Shown here: positions 51,593 through 60,879 of the stretch, piece by piece
How positions within the stretch are numbered: the first letter of the stretch is position 1
Layout of the letters: each line of letters begins with the position of its first letter
DNA from: Rivularia sp963920925
GTDB taxonomy: Bacteria > Cyanobacteriota > Cyanobacteriia > Cyanobacteriales > Nostocaceae
Assembly (NCBI RefSeq): GCF_963920925.1
Contig: NZ_CAWUDI010000008.1
Span: forward strand, 1-64,000
DNA: 64,000 nt
Direction: 5' to 3'
Program-made: the position numbers and the translations under genes
The notes under the pieces: model-generated
Seen by the model: only the letters and a program-made list of their open reading frames with translations
Told to the model about the DNA's origin: nothing
Databases searched by the model: none

Positions 51593-53019
51593 CTGGCGAT
51601 CGCACCAGCATCTCCACCAAACAGAGTTGTTGCAGCTAGTGCTGAGGCTCCAGAAGTACCGGAATTCTCGCCAATTAAAGAAATATTATCTGAAGTAATA
51701 CTGATATTACCGCCACCATTACCGCCAAAAATACCAGATAATATTACTGCACCATCTTTTAGTAAAACGTCTTGAGTTTTGATCGCAATATTTCCACCTC
51801 TTCCACCACCTTTGTGAGATGGAGTTAAAATACCACTCGTACTAGAGGCAGCGAAAGGAGAAAATCCAAAAAACTGAATTGATTCTGCTGCATTAATGGA
51901 AATGCTCCCACCGACACCTCCACTTTGATAAGTTGTAGAGGTAATTAAACCGCCATCTTTTGCTAATACCTGTTTGGCTGAAATATCAATATTAGCTTTC
52001 TGCTGACTACTCAAATTCTCGGACAAAATCAAACTTTGGTCTTTGTTTGGCAATGCCCCACTTAGTTCTAACAAGTCTGTATTAATCTCAATCCGACCAG
52101 CATTTTGCATTCCTTGATGTTGAACAAACACAGCAGAACTATCTTGGATTTGAACAGCTTTTGCTTGAAGATGAATCGAACCTCCAGGATTTCCACTTGC
52201 ATCAATTAGCGCTGCATTAGTCAGATGGATATCGGAAAAATTTTGTACGGGAGCGTAATCTAGTTCCCAGATGGCAGAACTCGTATCAAAGTTAACAGTT
52301 CCTCCGTTAACGCTTCCTAGCTCAACTTGTCCGCTTTGGGCAACTAAAATCCCTCCATCTAAACGAATATTATTGCCAATAACAGCTAATGTTTTTCCTG
52401 GAAGGACGCTTAAACCTGCCAATTGTGAATCGCGGTTAATTGGTTCTACAAAATTGCCTGGATGCAGATAACTATGTCCTTGCCCTTGAATATTAATACT
52501 GCCAGAATTTTTTCCAAGTTGTAAACCGATAGGTGTACTTATTGTCAATAAAGGGGGTGTTGCAGTCTCGGTAGCACTAAACTCAAACCCATCCGCAAAT
52601 TTAATACTATTTGCTGTACTTCCTAAGAAAGAACCACCAATATCTAATCGCGCATTTTCACCAAATACAATTCCCGCAGGATTAATCAAAAATAAATTGG
52701 CATTACCCTGAGCCTTGATTAACCCATCAATATTAGAAATATTTCCACCCGTTACCCGGTTAATAATATTTACTACATCGGTAGAATTATTGAAAGTCGC
52801 CGAACCACCTGTAGGAATCGAAAACTCTTTGAAGCTATGAAATAAATTATTTTCTTTTTGAATACCGTTAAGGATATTGAAATTATTATTAGTTGAATTG
52901 ACAGTTGTATTAGTTGTATTAGTTGTACCATCGCTACTTACTTGAGCAATTGCTGGTAGTGTAATTCCTGAAGTTAGTAAACTACTTATCAATCCAGATA
53001 GAAAAGCAATCCCTTTCAT
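51574..53019 (-). pseudogene. TPS-type filamentous haemagglutinin-like exoprotein, 3'-truncated
   Basis: 482 residues: a signal peptide (about 1-26, ending LPAIAQ), the two-partner-secretion domain (NNNFNILNGIQKENNLFHSF, FLINPAGIVFGENARLDIGG, SFLGSTANSIKFADG) and the start of a beta-helix of repeated GGSISINA / GGNISITSDN strands. Such proteins are exported through a TpsB/ShlB pore and are often over 800 residues long. The beta-helix ends abruptly at LFGGDAGAIA, followed by RCGVLY and a stop, in DNA that encodes a CHASE2 domain in another frame. No partner pore gene is in the window. A shortened protein might still be exported. Confidence 0.8.
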
Positions 53020-53251
53020 GTGGTCAAAATATTTTTATGTTCTGGAGTTATGGTTCCCTAATTTATTTTTCTACTAACACAATCTTAAAAAAGTAAGTGC
53101 TTTTACTGATAAAAAGTTTAGTTTAGGTCAATTGTAATTGTCTTTAACTGTATTGATGCAAAATATGTTGGGTTACGACGCAAATATAATTTTTCGTAAA
53201 AACTATACTTCTTTGTGCGTCTAACCCAACCTACAAATTAATTTTTAATTC
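53020..53251. other. Intergenic region with GTTGGGTT element
   Basis: Contains TGTTGGGTTACGACGCAAAT ... GTGCGTCTAACCCAACCTAC at about 53167-53234, a single copy of the family seen in triplicate near 13 kb. Its position next to the pyrB stop would suit a terminator. Confidence 0.7.
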
Positions 53252-54244
53252 CTAGCTCTTACCGCTACCAATCAAATACAGCAAAGCCATCCTTACCGCG
53301 ACCCCGCTCGTCACCTGATTTTGTATTAAACTAAATTCTGGGTCATCCATTAAATCCGAACTAATTTCAACACCCCTATTTACCGGCCCCGGATGTAATA
53401 CTTTCACGTTATCGTTACAGTTTCGTAATTTATCCCGCGTAATTCCAAATAACTGATGATATTCACGCAAGGAAGGCAATAAATGCTCTGTCATCCGTTC
53501 CTTTTGCAATCTTAATGTCATCACAAAATCAGCATCCTGCAAAGCTGGCTCTAATTCCCAATGTACGAATAATTTACCCGGCCGATCTTTGCCGTAATCT
53601 GCAAATAATTTCGGTAAAAGCGTTGGTGGTGCTGCTAAATGTAGCTCTGCGCCAGTAGCTGCGGTAAGACTCCAAATATTCGATCTGGCAACGCGAGAAT
53701 GCAGAATATCTCCAACGATCGCAATTTTTTTACCTTGTAAAAGCTCCAACCGGGGCAACTCTGGGTCAAGTAAACTACAGATAGTAAACAAATCTAATAG
53801 CCCTTGAGAAGGATGCTCGTGCTGTCCGTCACCAGCATTTAGCACGCTAACTTTTACACCCAAACGATCCATTTCTGCTGCGATCGCGTTTGGTACTCCT
53901 GCTTCCCGATGGCGCACCACCATAATATCGGTGCCCATCGCTAAATAAGTTTTGGCTGTATCTAAAATTGTTTCTCCCTTTGTCATCGAAGAACTTGCTG
54001 CGGAGAAGTTCAACGTATCTGCACTCAAACGTTTGGCAGCAAGTTCAAAACTACTGCGAGTCCGAGTTGATGGTTCAAAAAACAAATTCGCCACCACTTG
54101 TCCCTGCAAAGTAGGTACTTTTTTCATCCGCCGCGTTAGTACTTCCTGAAAACTAGCAGCAGTCTGTAAAACTGCGTTGTATTCAGTAGCGGTGAAATCA
54201 GCTAGGGAAAGAACGTGATGACGAGTCCAGGTGGTAGTAGGCAT
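53252..54244 (-). CDS. pyrB: Aspartate carbamoyltransferase catalytic chain
   Basis: 330 residues; forms carbamoyl-aspartate from carbamoyl phosphate and aspartate in pyrimidine synthesis. Carbamoyl-phosphate site FFEPSTRTRSSFELAAKRLS (about 55-74), SMTKGETILDTAKTYLAMG, VVRHREAG, NAGDGQHEHPSQGLLDLFTI and KVLHPGPVNRGVEIS. Full length; no fused dihydroorotase and no pyrI in the window. Cytosolic. A short STRR and C-rich array follow the promoter side (54361-54400). Confidence 0.97.
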   Translation of the reverse strand: MPTTTWTRHHVLSLADFTATEYNAVLQTAASFQEVLTRRMKKVPTLQGQVVANLFFEPSTRTRSSFELAAKRLSADTLNFSAASSSMTKGETILDTAKTYLAMGTDIMVVRHREAGVPNAIAAEMDRLGVKVSVLNAGDGQHEHPSQGLLDLFTICSLLDPELPRLELLQGKKIAIVGDILHSRVARSNIWSLTAATGAELHLAAPPTLLPKLFADYGKDRPGKLFVHWELEPALQDADFVMTLRLQKERMTEHLLPSLREYHQLFGITRDKLRNCNDNVKVLHPGPVNRGVEISSDLMDDPEFSLIQNQVTSGVAVRMALLYLIGSGKS

Positions 54245-54360
54245 AGATTTTTATCGACTCTGGCGTGCTTGTTGCACGAGCGATGATGTCTCTACAGTTA
54301 CGGCGTTTAAGTGTGCAGAGCAAATCATACCACCAAGTGGTAGTTTTAACTATAAAAGAT

Positions 54361-54477
54361 GTGGGATGGGGAGAGTGGGGGGATGGGGGGACAAGGGGAC
54401 AAGGAGACATTATTCACTGCTCAGTGCCAATTACCAATTACCTATTCCCTATTACCTATTCCCTATTCCCTAAAGAT
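54361..54477. repeat. G-rich STRR and heptamers between trxA and pyrB
   Basis: GGGGAGAGTGGGGGGATGGG, GGGGACAAGGGGACAAGG, then ATTACCA, ATTCCCT and ATTACCT units leading to the trxA stop. Confidence 0.85.
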
Positions 54478-54787
54478 TCTTTTTAACTGCGTCGGCAAAT
54501 TCTTCATAAGGTTTAACACCGACAATATTTTCTACTAACTCGCCATTTTTGAAAATTAACACCGCAGGAATGCTTTTAACTTCGTATCTTTTAGCCAGGG
54601 GTTTATCTTTATCTACGTCTATTTTTACTACTTTAATATCTTGATGCTCTTGCGCTAATTGTTCAACCAAAGGTGCAACCACACGACAAGGCCCGCACCA
54701 ACTTGCGCTAAAATCAACAACAAGTAGATTTTCAGATTTTAAAAGCGTATCAAATTCGGTTTCTTGGACTTGAGTTACTGTACTCAT
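54470..54787 (-). CDS. trxA: Thioredoxin
   Basis: 105 residues, typical thioredoxin: LLVVDFSASWCGPCRVVAPL with the CGPC redox site (about 31-34), KIDVDKDKPLAKRYEVKSIP with the cis-Pro, and VLIFKNGELVENIVGVKPYE. Reduces disulfides of target enzymes; m-type-like in cyanobacteria. Start at ATG preceded by a weak AAAAATT leader. Stands alone. Confidence 0.97.
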   Translation of the reverse strand: MSTVTQVQETEFDTLLKSENLLVVDFSASWCGPCRVVAPLVEQLAQEHQDIKVVKIDVDKDKPLAKRYEVKSIPAVLIFKNGELVENIVGVKPYEEFADAVKKNL

Positions 54788-55083
54788 AATTTTTGCTCTA
54801 TTTTACTAATTTTTACAAATCCTTATTACACATCAAATAAAAGCGGTTTCCGGCGTTGTTAATCAATGCGATCGAATTCGGCATTCACCAATTTTAAGCG
54901 ATAACGGTCAAGTTATGAACAGTTAACAGTTATCAGTGAACAGTGAGCAGTGAATATAGGATTTTCTTTTGTATTCAGATACAGTTTTGGAGATTAAGCT
55001 TAAGGTTTGTAGTAGCGCTTTAAAATAAATGTGGTGGAATACTAACTGTTCGCTGATAACTGATAACTGATAACTGCTCACTG
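54788..55083. other. Intergenic region with CAGTGAGCAGTGAA heptamers
   Basis: AACAGTT/AGTGAGC/AGTGAAC heptamers at 54915-54955 and TAACTGA units at 55045-55083, the latter running to the mgtE stop. A half copy of the GGTTTGTAGTAG element is at about 55006. No gene. Confidence 0.7.
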
Positions 55084-56445
55084 TTAAGAGAATACTTGCA
55101 AAGCGAAGGAAATTAAGGATAAAAATGTCATAAAACCAACTGCGTCTAAAGTTGTGGTCATTAGAGGGCCGCTAATTAATGCTGGATCTAGGTTTAAGCG
55201 TTTTAAACCCATTGGCAATACGGTTCCTAAAGTTACGGCTATCATTACGTTTACTGCCATTACGCTTCCAGCAACAAATGATACCCAACGCTCATCCGGG
55301 GGCGACCACATCATTGATAAAGTTGTTAATGCTAAACCCAATCCCACCGCCGTTCCTAAGCCTGCGGTTAACTCCTTTCGCAATAAAGTCATTGTGTCTT
55401 TGGGAGTTACTTCTCCTAAACCCAATCCCCGTACTGTTACTGATAAAACCTGAAAAGCTACGTTACCGCTACTGTTTGCCAAGATAGGCATAATTATTGC
55501 TAAAACTGGCACTACTTTAATCACTTCCTGGAAAGGTGCGATCGCGCTAGCGGCAGCAATATACAAACCGATATTTCCCAGCAGCCAAGGTAAACGTTTG
55601 CGGAGAGTTACTTTAGGGGAACACAAAGCACTTTCGTCACCACCAGTTACCCCTGCAAGTTTTTGAATCTCTTCGGTAGCTTCTTCGTCGATAATATCTA
55701 CTACGTCATCGATAGTGACAATGCCTACAAGTCTATCTTCCCGGTCAACTACAGGTAAAGCAATTAAATCGTAACGCTTCATGATTTTAGCTACTTCCCG
55801 CTGAGGAGTATCTGTAGTAGTTCTGATTACTTTGGCAGCGGCTATATCTCGCAATAAAGCATCAGGATAGGAAAACAGCAACTGTCGCAGCGATACAACG
55901 CTAACTAATTTACGGTTGTTATCGGTGACGTAGGCATAATAAATAGTTTCTTTATCTTCGTCTTGACAGCGGATTTTATTAAGAACTTCTCTGACTGTCA
56001 ATCCCTCTTGCAACCGCACGTATTCGGTAGTCATTACCCTGCCTGCGGTACCTTCTGGATAGCCGAGAATCGTTGCAGTGACTTGTCTTTGTTGGGGACT
56101 CAAAGACTGTAACAACCGTTTGACAACCTTCGCGGGTAATTCGTCGAATAATTCCGCACGTTCGTCAGGACTCATCGCTTCGAGGATTTGCGCTACCTGT
56201 ACGTCATGGAGAGAATTTATTAATAGTTCCTGTACTTCAGCAGGTAAATATTCAAATACGTCGATCGCTCGATTTTTATTCAGCAAACGAAAGGCGATCG
56301 CACGCTGTTTTCTGGATAAATTGGTGATGTAATCCCCTACATCAACGGCTGGTAAATGGTTCAAATCCCATTTGAGTTCATTTAAATCTGAAACGCCAAA
56401 ATCAACAATGTTGATTGCACAATTGCGAACATCTTGAATAAGCAT
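55084..56445 (-). CDS. mgtE: Magnesium transporter MgtE
   Basis: 453 residues: N-terminal superhelical MgtE domain (about 30-130, LSRKQRAIAFRLLNKNRAID, MSPDERAELFDELPAKVVKR), a tandem CBS pair (about 135-260, with IALPVVDREDRLVGIVTIDD) and five membrane helices at the C-terminus (GNIGLYIAAASAIAPFQEVI, VMAVNVMIAVTLGTVLPMGL, SGPLMTTTLDAVGFMTFLSL). Mg2+ channel closed by cytosolic Mg2+ through the N and CBS domains. AAGGAG lies seven bases before the ATG. The 250-base leader can form several hairpins and may be a metal-sensing element. Confidence 0.96.
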   Translation of the reverse strand: MLIQDVRNCAINIVDFGVSDLNELKWDLNHLPAVDVGDYITNLSRKQRAIAFRLLNKNRAIDVFEYLPAEVQELLINSLHDVQVAQILEAMSPDERAELFDELPAKVVKRLLQSLSPQQRQVTATILGYPEGTAGRVMTTEYVRLQEGLTVREVLNKIRCQDEDKETIYYAYVTDNNRKLVSVVSLRQLLFSYPDALLRDIAAAKVIRTTTDTPQREVAKIMKRYDLIALPVVDREDRLVGIVTIDDVVDIIDEEATEEIQKLAGVTGGDESALCSPKVTLRKRLPWLLGNIGLYIAAASAIAPFQEVIKVVPVLAIIMPILANSSGNVAFQVLSVTVRGLGLGEVTPKDTMTLLRKELTAGLGTAVGLGLALTTLSMMWSPPDERWVSFVAGSVMAVNVMIAVTLGTVLPMGLKRLNLDPALISGPLMTTTLDAVGFMTFLSLISFALQVFS

Positions 56446-56455
56446 ATTTTCTCCT

Positions 56456-56676
56456 TTTATCTCCCCCGCGCTGAGAGATAAACTCTACAGCTTAGAGGAG
56501 GATGGTACTACCGTCTTCCGGACTTTTGTCCATAAATATTTAAAAAATCAACATCGATTACCTATGAGGGCATCGCTAAGTCATAATACTAACCCGGAAC
56601 AGTGTAATCCGGTAGATGCTGAGCTTCAGTATTATGTTTGTGTGATATTACGCACTACCGAATAGCTCTATGCCCC
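56456..56676 (-). promoter_or_regulatory. Candidate structured 5' leader of mgtE
   Basis: Reading on the minus strand, pairs that can form include an outer stem GGGGCAT (56676-56670) with ATGCCCT, inner stem CATAATACT (56636-56628) with AGTATTATG (56590-56582), within it ACCGGA (56613-56608) with TCCGGGT (56598-56592), a small GGAC-AAAA-GTCC hairpin near 56520-56531, and a last hairpin TTTATCTC ... GGAGATAAA (56482-56456) ending directly before the AAGGAG ribosome binding site. Magnesium riboswitches precede mgtE genes in other bacteria. I could not match this to the M-box consensus by eye. It may be a different sensor or a chance structure. Confidence 0.45.
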
Positions 56677-57453
56677 GATTTTCATCTCAATAGAGTAGAT
56701 TTTACTACTATCGCTATCTATGTCAAGGTAATATATTAATCTCCCTGACAATTCGAGATGTCAAATTATTAACATTGTAGCAAGTAATTTTTATTTTAAG
56801 CACCCAAATAAAAATCAGTACTATCACATATACAAAGTCTCTGTTTTCCCAGTTAATAAGCAAAACAGATGGCATTCAACGTAGATCCGGCATAGTTAAA
56901 ATATCCCAGAAAACTACTGTCAAATTCCTAAGAACCTATTCGCGATATAGGCAGCTTCCCGCTAAACGCCACTTTCTTTACGGCATCAAAATTTACAGTA
57001 ACTTAACAATAGTCTTTTTTTCGTTAGGGTTTCATATATTATTAAGACCTAATTGTCAATATTTATAGGTTGGTTAAAACGAGAATCTAACTTAGATAAA
57101 TAGTGCAAATAATTTATCGCAGCAAATAGCTTGATAACAATACACTTTTTGCAGAGAATAATAGGAATATTTAGCATTAAAGCAAATTTCACCAAAATTT
57201 CAATCAAGAAAAACACGGGATTTCAAAACTAAATATTTTGACTTGTTGACAATCTGCAAAAAAAAACCGCAATATTTACTGTTTGACAACTTGCAAGGTT
57301 GAAACAAGATATTTGTATTGTTTGCAAAAAACTTTGAAGAACAAAAGTTTGTCATATCGTTAGTGGCGATTACAGAAATTACCTTGTTTTAGCTCGTAAA
57401 ATTGACTGGATAGTTATGGGTTCAAATCCCGCCAAGATTTATCGAATTTGATT
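56677..57453. other. Gene-free divergent region upstream of the GH15-like gene
   Basis: About 780 AT-rich bases, no long frame on either strand. Contains paired TTGACAA / TTGACAACTTGCAAGG motifs at about 57238-57305 and, just before the gene, ATGGGTTCAAATCCCGCC (57416-57433), which resembles a tRNA T-arm but has no matching tRNA body. Probably long leaders and the promoters of mgtE and the downstream gene. Confidence 0.5.
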
Positions 57454-60400
57454 ATGTTTAAAACTCTAGAGTTACTTAAGCGCCTGGAATATTATTATCA
57501 GCAAGTTAAAACTATTATTCTGGCGCGTCAAAATCCGATTACTGGTTTGCTCCCGGCTTCCACGGCGATAACTGCCCACGGAGACTATACCGATGCTTGG
57601 GTACGCGATAACGTTTACAGTATTTTAGCGGTTTGGGGATTAGCGTTAGCTTATCGTAAAGTTGATGAAGATAAGGGGCGCACTTACGAATTAGAACACA
57701 GCGTTATCAAGTTGATGCGAGGATTGTTATTCTCGATGATGCGACAGGCACTTAAAGTAGAAAAATTCAAACATACTCAATCCCATGCTGATGCTTTACA
57801 CGCCAAGTACAATACTGCAACTGGCGATATTGTGGTTGGTGACGATGAATGGGGACATTTACAGCTTGATGCAACATCTATATATTTGCTGATGTTGGCG
57901 CAAATGACAGCTTCGGGAGTGCAGTTGGTTTACACTCTTGATGAAGTCGATTTTGTGCAAAATCTGGTTTACTATATTGGACGAGCTTACCGCACTCCAG
58001 ATTACGGAATTTGGGAACGAGGTAATAAAATCAATCATGGTAATGCAGAATTAAATGCTAGTTCCGTGGGTATGGCGAAAGCTGCCTTAGAAGCTATCAA
58101 CGGACTAGATTTATTTGGGGTGCATGGAAGTAAAGCATCGGTAATCCACGTGCTACCCGATGAAATTGCCCGCGCTCGCATTACCTTAGAATATTTATTG
58201 CCTAGAGAATCGGCTTCTAAAGAAATTGATGCAGCACTTTTGAGCGTAATTAGTTTTCCGGCTTTTGCTGTGGAAGATGAAAGTTTACGCCTTTCGACTT
58301 TGGAAGAGATAGTAAATAAGTTAGAAGGTAATTACGGTTGCAAGCGGTTTTTGCGCGACGGGCATCAAACAGTTTTGGAAGATAGTCACCGTTTGCATTA
58401 CGAACCCAGCGAGCTTAAGCAATTCGAGCATATCGAATGTGAATGGCCGTTATTTTTTACTTATTTATATTTAGATGCATTATTTCGCGGCGAATTAGAT
58501 AGAATCAAGCATTATCAGCAAAGTTTAGAATATACGCTAGTTGAACGCGATAATATGCGTTTGCTACCGGAAGTTTATTTTGTACCAGAAGAAAATATCG
58601 CAGCCGAGAAACAAGTACCCGGAACTCAAAAACGTTTACCCAACGAAAACGTTCCTTTAGTATGGGCGCAAAGTTTGTATTTTCTCGGACAAATGTTAAG
58701 TGAAAAATTACTTTCTGTAGGAGATATTGACCCTTTAGGAAGACATTTAACTGTAGGAAGAGAGCGTCAACCGATAGTACAAATTGCTTTATTAGCAGAA
58801 GATGAAGATTTACAGGCTAAATTAGCAGTTCGCGGAATTCAAACGGAAACCCTATCACAAATAAAACCAATTAAAGTACGCCAAGCAGGAGATTTAATTG
58901 CAATTTATCAAGGAATTGGATGTAACGAAAAACTTGGTTTAACAGGAAGACCGCCAAGACTGCCGAGAAGTTTAACTACATCGAGAATTTTCCGCATCGG
59001 TAACGAAAACGTTGTATTTCTACCTTCATTCTTAGATTCAGAACAGTTTTACTTAACCTTAGATTATCACTTTCTTGTAGCTCAACTCAAAGGTGAACTA
59101 GCTTATATTGAAAAATATTGGAGCGATTTAGGTCGTCCGACTTTAACTTTAATGCTAACTCGCACCATGTTAGAAACTGGTAGCGAAGCATTATTATCAT
59201 TAATGGAAGAACTAAATAACGGTGTATGTAACAACGTGCGAGTAAAATTGGGAAGACTCAATCAGTTAATGCTTACCGCTAATATTCAAAGAGTTAACGT
59301 ACAGCAAAACTTTGAATTTCAAACATCGCCAGTTACAAAAATTGCTCCTCGCAGTTCTTATTTACTTTATAATCCAGAAAACAACTGGTTATTAGAACAT
59401 ACCCAAGAATTCCAAATGGAATGCGAAACCAACTTAGAATTCTTGCTTGATTCCTTGCGCTGCTCAGATAACCTTTACGAACAAATCGAATTATTGCAGA
59501 CATTAACCCGATTGCAGGGGCTTGATTTCGATACCGGCTTTGGCGATGGTAATACCGTAACAGTATCGGATTTACTCGACGAAGTTTATTACAAAGCAGG
59601 TGAAATCGGACTTTGGGCGGTTGTGCGTCGTGCTGCTGGATTGCTGCAAATGGCAGATATGCGCTTATCGGATATAGTCACCAGCCTTTTAGCACGCGGT
59701 AAGCAAATAGCAGTTGGTAGAGCTTACAACGAAGCATCATTGATAACAGTACCGCTTTCCCATAAAGAAATAGTCGAGAAAATCAAAGATTTCTGTCGCG
59801 AAGATGTCAGAGACGGAGTTTTAACTCAAGAAATTTTAATTTACCTGCGTACCTTAATCAATTCCGAACCAGAAATATTTCAAGGATTACTTACTATTAG
59901 AACATCTCATCTAATCTTATTTATTACCAGTAAACTTGCTAGAGAGGAAGATATTACTCAAGATGAAGCCTACGAAAACTTAATGCAGCGATCGCCCTTT
60001 GAAGTCAAAATGCGATTGAAAGACTGTTTGTTAGAATATTCCGGCATGAATCAGTTATTGCGTCAGCAAGAATCACTGCACGTTAAGCAAAAAGAAAACG
60101 AAATAGACTGGATATTAAAGCCAATTAGTTTAGAAAAAATAGATGTACCAGAAGGAGGTTGGCGACGATATCGGCAAGCACAAGGAGCCATTAACCGCGT
60201 ACCCGATGACTTCTTTGAAAGAGTTTGGGAATTAATGCACCACTGCAAAGGCTTAATAATCGGCGATAAATTAGAACGTCGCAACCGCTTAGATAGTATT
60301 CTGGTATCAGAAATGACAGCGAGTGAAAAAAACTTTGCCTTGAGAGTCGAACACTTGCTAAACAAAATCGAAGCCCCAGAATACCGACAGGCAAACGTTG

Positions 60401-60681
60401 AAGCCTTAATGGAACTAGCAGCGATATCCATTAATAATCCTCAATTACAAATCAGTGGATATATCGTCTTAGATGTATTAATTGGACACGCCGTGCGCTT
60501 AAACTGGTTAACTAATCAACCCGGAAGAAGCGATAAATACGACGAAGACAAAGCCGCAGCATGGCGCTATTTTTATAACACTTCTCCCCAAGAATGTGCG
60601 AAAAATATTGTCAAAGCATTTAGATTCTTAACAGAATTTGGTGATGAATTCGCAGTTAGTGAAGCCGAAGTAGAAGTTTAA
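57454..60681 (+). CDS. GH15/phosphorylase-kinase alpha-beta-like protein
   Basis: 1,075 residues from the ATG at 57454 (MFKTLELLKRLEYYYQQVKT). The N-terminal two thirds resemble glucoamylase-type (alpha/alpha)6 barrels of glycoside hydrolase family 15 and phosphorylase kinase alpha/beta subunits: GLLPASTAITAHGDYTDAWV, RDNVYSILAVWGLALAYRK, GDIVVGDDEWGHLQLDATSI, YLLMLAQMTASG, GIWERGNKINHGNAELNASS and HYEPSELKQFEHIECEWPLF. The C-terminal 350 residues are helical, as in phosphorylase kinase. In cyanobacteria such proteins are annotated as GH15 and may act on glycogen-related glucans or as regulators. The substrate is unproven. Large single-gene unit; cytosolic. Confidence 0.88.
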   Translation: MFKTLELLKRLEYYYQQVKTIILARQNPITGLLPASTAITAHGDYTDAWVRDNVYSILAVWGLALAYRKVDEDKGRTYELEHSVIKLMRGLLFSMMRQALKVEKFKHTQSHADALHAKYNTATGDIVVGDDEWGHLQLDATSIYLLMLAQMTASGVQLVYTLDEVDFVQNLVYYIGRAYRTPDYGIWERGNKINHGNAELNASSVGMAKAALEAINGLDLFGVHGSKASVIHVLPDEIARARITLEYLLPRESASKEIDAALLSVISFPAFAVEDESLRLSTLEEIVNKLEGNYGCKRFLRDGHQTVLEDSHRLHYEPSELKQFEHIECEWPLFFTYLYLDALFRGELDRIKHYQQSLEYTLVERDNMRLLPEVYFVPEENIAAEKQVPGTQKRLPNENVPLVWAQSLYFLGQMLSEKLLSVGDIDPLGRHLTVGRERQPIVQIALLAEDEDLQAKLAVRGIQTETLSQIKPIKVRQAGDLIAIYQGIGCNEKLGLTGRPPRLPRSLTTSRIFRIGNENVVFLPSFLDSEQFYLTLDYHFLVAQLKGELAYIEKYWSDLGRPTLTLMLTRTMLETGSEALLSLMEELNNGVCNNVRVKLGRLNQLMLTANIQRVNVQQNFEFQTSPVTKIAPRSSYLLYNPENNWLLEHTQEFQMECETNLEFLLDSLRCSDNLYEQIELLQTLTRLQGLDFDTGFGDGNTVTVSDLLDEVYYKAGEIGLWAVVRRAAGLLQMADMRLSDIVTSLLARGKQIAVGRAYNEASLITVPLSHKEIVEKIKDFCREDVRDGVLTQEILIYLRTLINSEPEIFQGLLTIRTSHLILFITSKLAREEDITQDEAYENLMQRSPFEVKMRLKDCLLEYSGMNQLLRQQESLHVKQKENEIDWILKPISLEKIDVPEGGWRRYRQAQGAINRVPDDFFERVWELMHHCKGLIIGDKLERRNRLDSILVSEMTASEKNFALRVEHLLNKIEAPEYRQANVEALMELAAISINNPQLQISGYIVLDVLIGHAVRLNWLTNQPGRSDKYDEDKAAAWRYFYNTSPQECAKNIVKAFRFLTEFGDEFAVSEAEVEV

Positions 60682-60704
60682 ATAGATTGTAATTTAATAT
60701 TTTT

Positions 60705-60775
60705 GTAGGGTGTGTTAGACGCACAATTAACTATTATTGTTAACGATAATTTAAAAATCGTCTAACGCACCATCC
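60705..60775. repeat. Palindromic repeat GGTGTGTTAGACGCAC ... GTCTAACGCACC
   Basis: Inverted ends GGGTGTGTTAGACG and CGTCTAACGCACC with an AT-rich centre (TTATTGTTAACGATAATT, itself palindromic). A related short element is at 23719-23750. Located after the GH15-like gene. Confidence 0.75.
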
Positions 60776-60879
60776 GAGATTAGTTAATTACAGATAATTT
60801 TCATATATTAAATTTTAATTATCTAATTTCCTCCCATCAGAGATTAAAATAATTATCTCAACTCCGTGCATCTACCTTC

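Noticed and set aside
56446..56720. M-box (ykoK) riboswitch upstream of mgtE
   Set aside because: Stems are present, but the conserved M-box core motifs I know were not found. Reported only as a structured leader candidate.
57400..57440. tRNA-like 3' part (GGGTTCAAATCCC) just before the GH15-like gene
   Set aside because: The T-arm stem is imperfect, the upstream 45 bases cannot form D and anticodon arms, and the acceptor pairing is only partial. At most a remnant or chance match.
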